The position numbers were made by a program, and so were the translations under genes. The notes under the pieces were generated by a model. The model made no database searches, had not been told where the DNA came from, and saw only the letters and a program-made list of their open reading frames with translations. Shown piece by piece: positions 6,396-6,803 of a DNA stretch of 6,803 bases; position 1 is the stretch's first letter, and each line of letters starts with the position of its first letter. This DNA comes from CAUTUX01 sp963532875 (GTDB lineage: Bacteria > Bacillota > Clostridia > Christensenellales > CAG-917), in contig CAUSLO010000038.1 of NCBI GenBank assembly GCA_963532875.1, positions 1 through 6,803 on the forward strand. The letters are read 5' to 3'.

Positions 6396-6472
6396 TGGTT
6401 GGATTGAGTGGACTCGAACCACCGACCCCCACCTTATCAGGGTGGTGCTCTAACCTGCTGAGCTACAATCCA
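6396..6472 (-). tRNA. tRNA-Ile (anticodon GAU)
   Basis: A 77-nt cloverleaf with a perfect 7-bp acceptor stem (TGGATTG/CAATCCA), D-loop TAGCTCAGCAGGTTAGA, anticodon loop CTGATAA with GAT at 6436-6438, T-arm GGTTCGAGTCC, discriminator A and an encoded CCA. It reads AUC and AUU codons. It lies four bases downstream of tRNA-Ala on the same transcript. Confidence 0.97.
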
Positions 6473-6476
6473 TTAT

Positions 6477-6552
6477 TGGTGGAGATATACGGGTTCGAAC
6501 CGAAGACCTCCTGAATGCAAATCAGGCGCTCTACCAACTGAGCTATACCCCC
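6477..6552 (-). tRNA. tRNA-Ala (anticodon UGC)
   Basis: A 76-nt cloverleaf with acceptor stem GGGGGTA/TATCTCC (including two G-U pairs), D-arm TAGCTCAGTTGGTAGAGC, anticodon loop TTTGCAT with TGC at 6517-6519, T-arm GGTTCGAACCC, discriminator A and an encoded CCA. It is the first gene of the two-tRNA operon. The Ala-Ile pair is familiar from the spacer of rRNA operons, but no 16S or 23S sequence is present here. Confidence 0.97.
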
Positions 6553-6567
6553 AAACGAATATTTAAA

Positions 6568-6596
6568 ATTTTATCACCATCCATTTTTTTTGTCAA
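6568..6596 (-). promoter_or_regulatory. Promoter of the tRNA-Ala/tRNA-Ile operon
   Basis: On the minus strand a perfect TTGACA (6591-6596) and TAAAAT (6568-6573) are exactly 17 bp apart. The start site should fall near 6561, only about eight bases before tRNA-Ala. This near-consensus promoter shows the tRNA pair is an independent unit rather than an rRNA spacer remnant. Confidence 0.9.
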
Positions 6597-6607
6597 TTGT
6601 AAAATAT

Positions 6608-6625
6608 ATATCAAGTTTTTGATAT
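6608..6625 (-). terminator. AT-rich hairpin after ung, possible weak terminator
   Basis: A 7-bp stem ATATCAA/TTGATAT with a 4-nt loop lies just beyond the ung stop codon. It has only one G-C pair and is followed on the minus strand by a short interrupted T-run, so termination would be weak. Confidence 0.35.
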
Positions 6626-6633
6626 GCTTTTTA

Positions 6634-6777
6634 CTAAACGCAGAAATTAATTTCCTCTTCTCCAATTGATTTTAAAAATGCATTTACCTTCTTAAAATGC
6701 CCATTCCCTATAAATCCTCTATGTGCCGACAGCGGCGAAGGATGTGGCCCCATCTTTGACACTTGCGTAAAATTACA
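6634..6777 (-). pseudogene. ung: Uracil-DNA glycosylase, C-terminal remnant
   Basis: Ung removes uracil from DNA to begin base excision repair. Only 47 codons remain open. They contain HPSPLSAHRGF (residues 12-22 of the fragment), the motif whose His and the loop after it contact the uracil and the DNA minor groove, then IGNGHFKKVN and a typical C-terminal helix. The first catalytic motif (GQDPYH) and all the N-terminal part are absent. The frame is closed upstream by TAA at 6778-6780, still inside the window. The last few residues before HPSP fit the family poorly. Truncation therefore lies at about 6750-6780, next to sequence like the hairpin repeat. A sequencing frameshift is the main alternative. 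Confidence 0.8.
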
Positions 6778-6780
6778 TTA

Positions 6781-6803
6781 AAGAAATTTAACCCAAAACA
6801 CAT
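6781..6803. repeat. Possible third hairpin repeat, cut by the window edge
   Basis: AAGAAATTTAAC (6781-6792) is identical to 5332-5343, the sequence entering hairpin copy A, and the following CCAAAACACA resembles CCACAAAA of that copy. The window ends before a right arm could be seen. A 12-bp AT-rich match can be chance, so this is a suggestion supported by its position at the ung breakpoint. Confidence 0.3.

Noticed and set aside
6323..6514. 63-codon plus-strand frame
   Set aside because: It runs through the complements of the terminator and both tRNA genes, so the apparent coding is structural RNA.
5387..6560. tRNA-associated integration site
   Set aside because: I found no second copy of the tRNA-Ile or tRNA-Ala 3' end in the window, so there is no sign of site-specific integration at these tRNAs.
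1..6803. CRISPR array, retron or toxin-antitoxin locus
   Set aside because: There are no regularly spaced repeats, no reverse transcriptase or Cas motifs, and the broken ribbon-helix-helix gene has no recognisable toxin partner beside it.

Overview
The window comes from an AT-rich bacterium that uses the standard genetic code (UGG for Trp, UGA as stop) and has strong AGGAG-type ribosome binding sites. Two things suggest a low-GC Firmicute of the Clostridia type: the ProS is the short, archaeal/eukaryote-type enzyme, and both tRNA genes encode their CCA ends. I cannot name the species. Apart from the left-hand insertion sequence, every gene I can support lies on the minus strand.

Layout. Bases 1-110 hold only a rho-independent terminator pointing right; 1-80 has no supportable gene. 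Next is an apparently intact IS4-group insertion sequence (transposase 205-1614, promoter at 153-181, imperfect candidate ends near 114 and 1692). On the minus strand follow proS (prolyl-tRNA synthetase), a translationally coupled small zinc-ribbon protein with a long acidic tail, a promoter for that pair, and pyk (pyruvate kinase) with its own promoter. These are housekeeping genes for translation and glycolysis. I see no T-box in front of the proS unit.

From 5200 to 6350 the window becomes accessory in character. Two related hairpin sequences in the same orientation (5337-5386 and 6292-6333) flank about 0.9 kb of minus-strand DNA. This DNA holds two tiny ORFs (43 and 57 codons), a broken ribbon-helix-helix DNA-binding gene, and a reading frame with no start. 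It looks like a decaying fragment of a plasmid, phage or integrative element.

At the right is a compact tRNA-Ala(UGC)-tRNA-Ile(GAU) operon with a near-consensus promoter and a clear terminator, standing apart from any rRNA gene. Finally there is only the C-terminal end of ung (uracil-DNA glycosylase). Its frame is closed by a stop at 6778-6780, next to sequence resembling the left arm of the hairpin repeat, so ung may have been cut by a copy of that element.

I did not find a clearly new biological system. The best leads are the hairpin repeat family with its flanked cassette, the truncated ung, and the zinc-ribbon/acidic protein coupled to proS.
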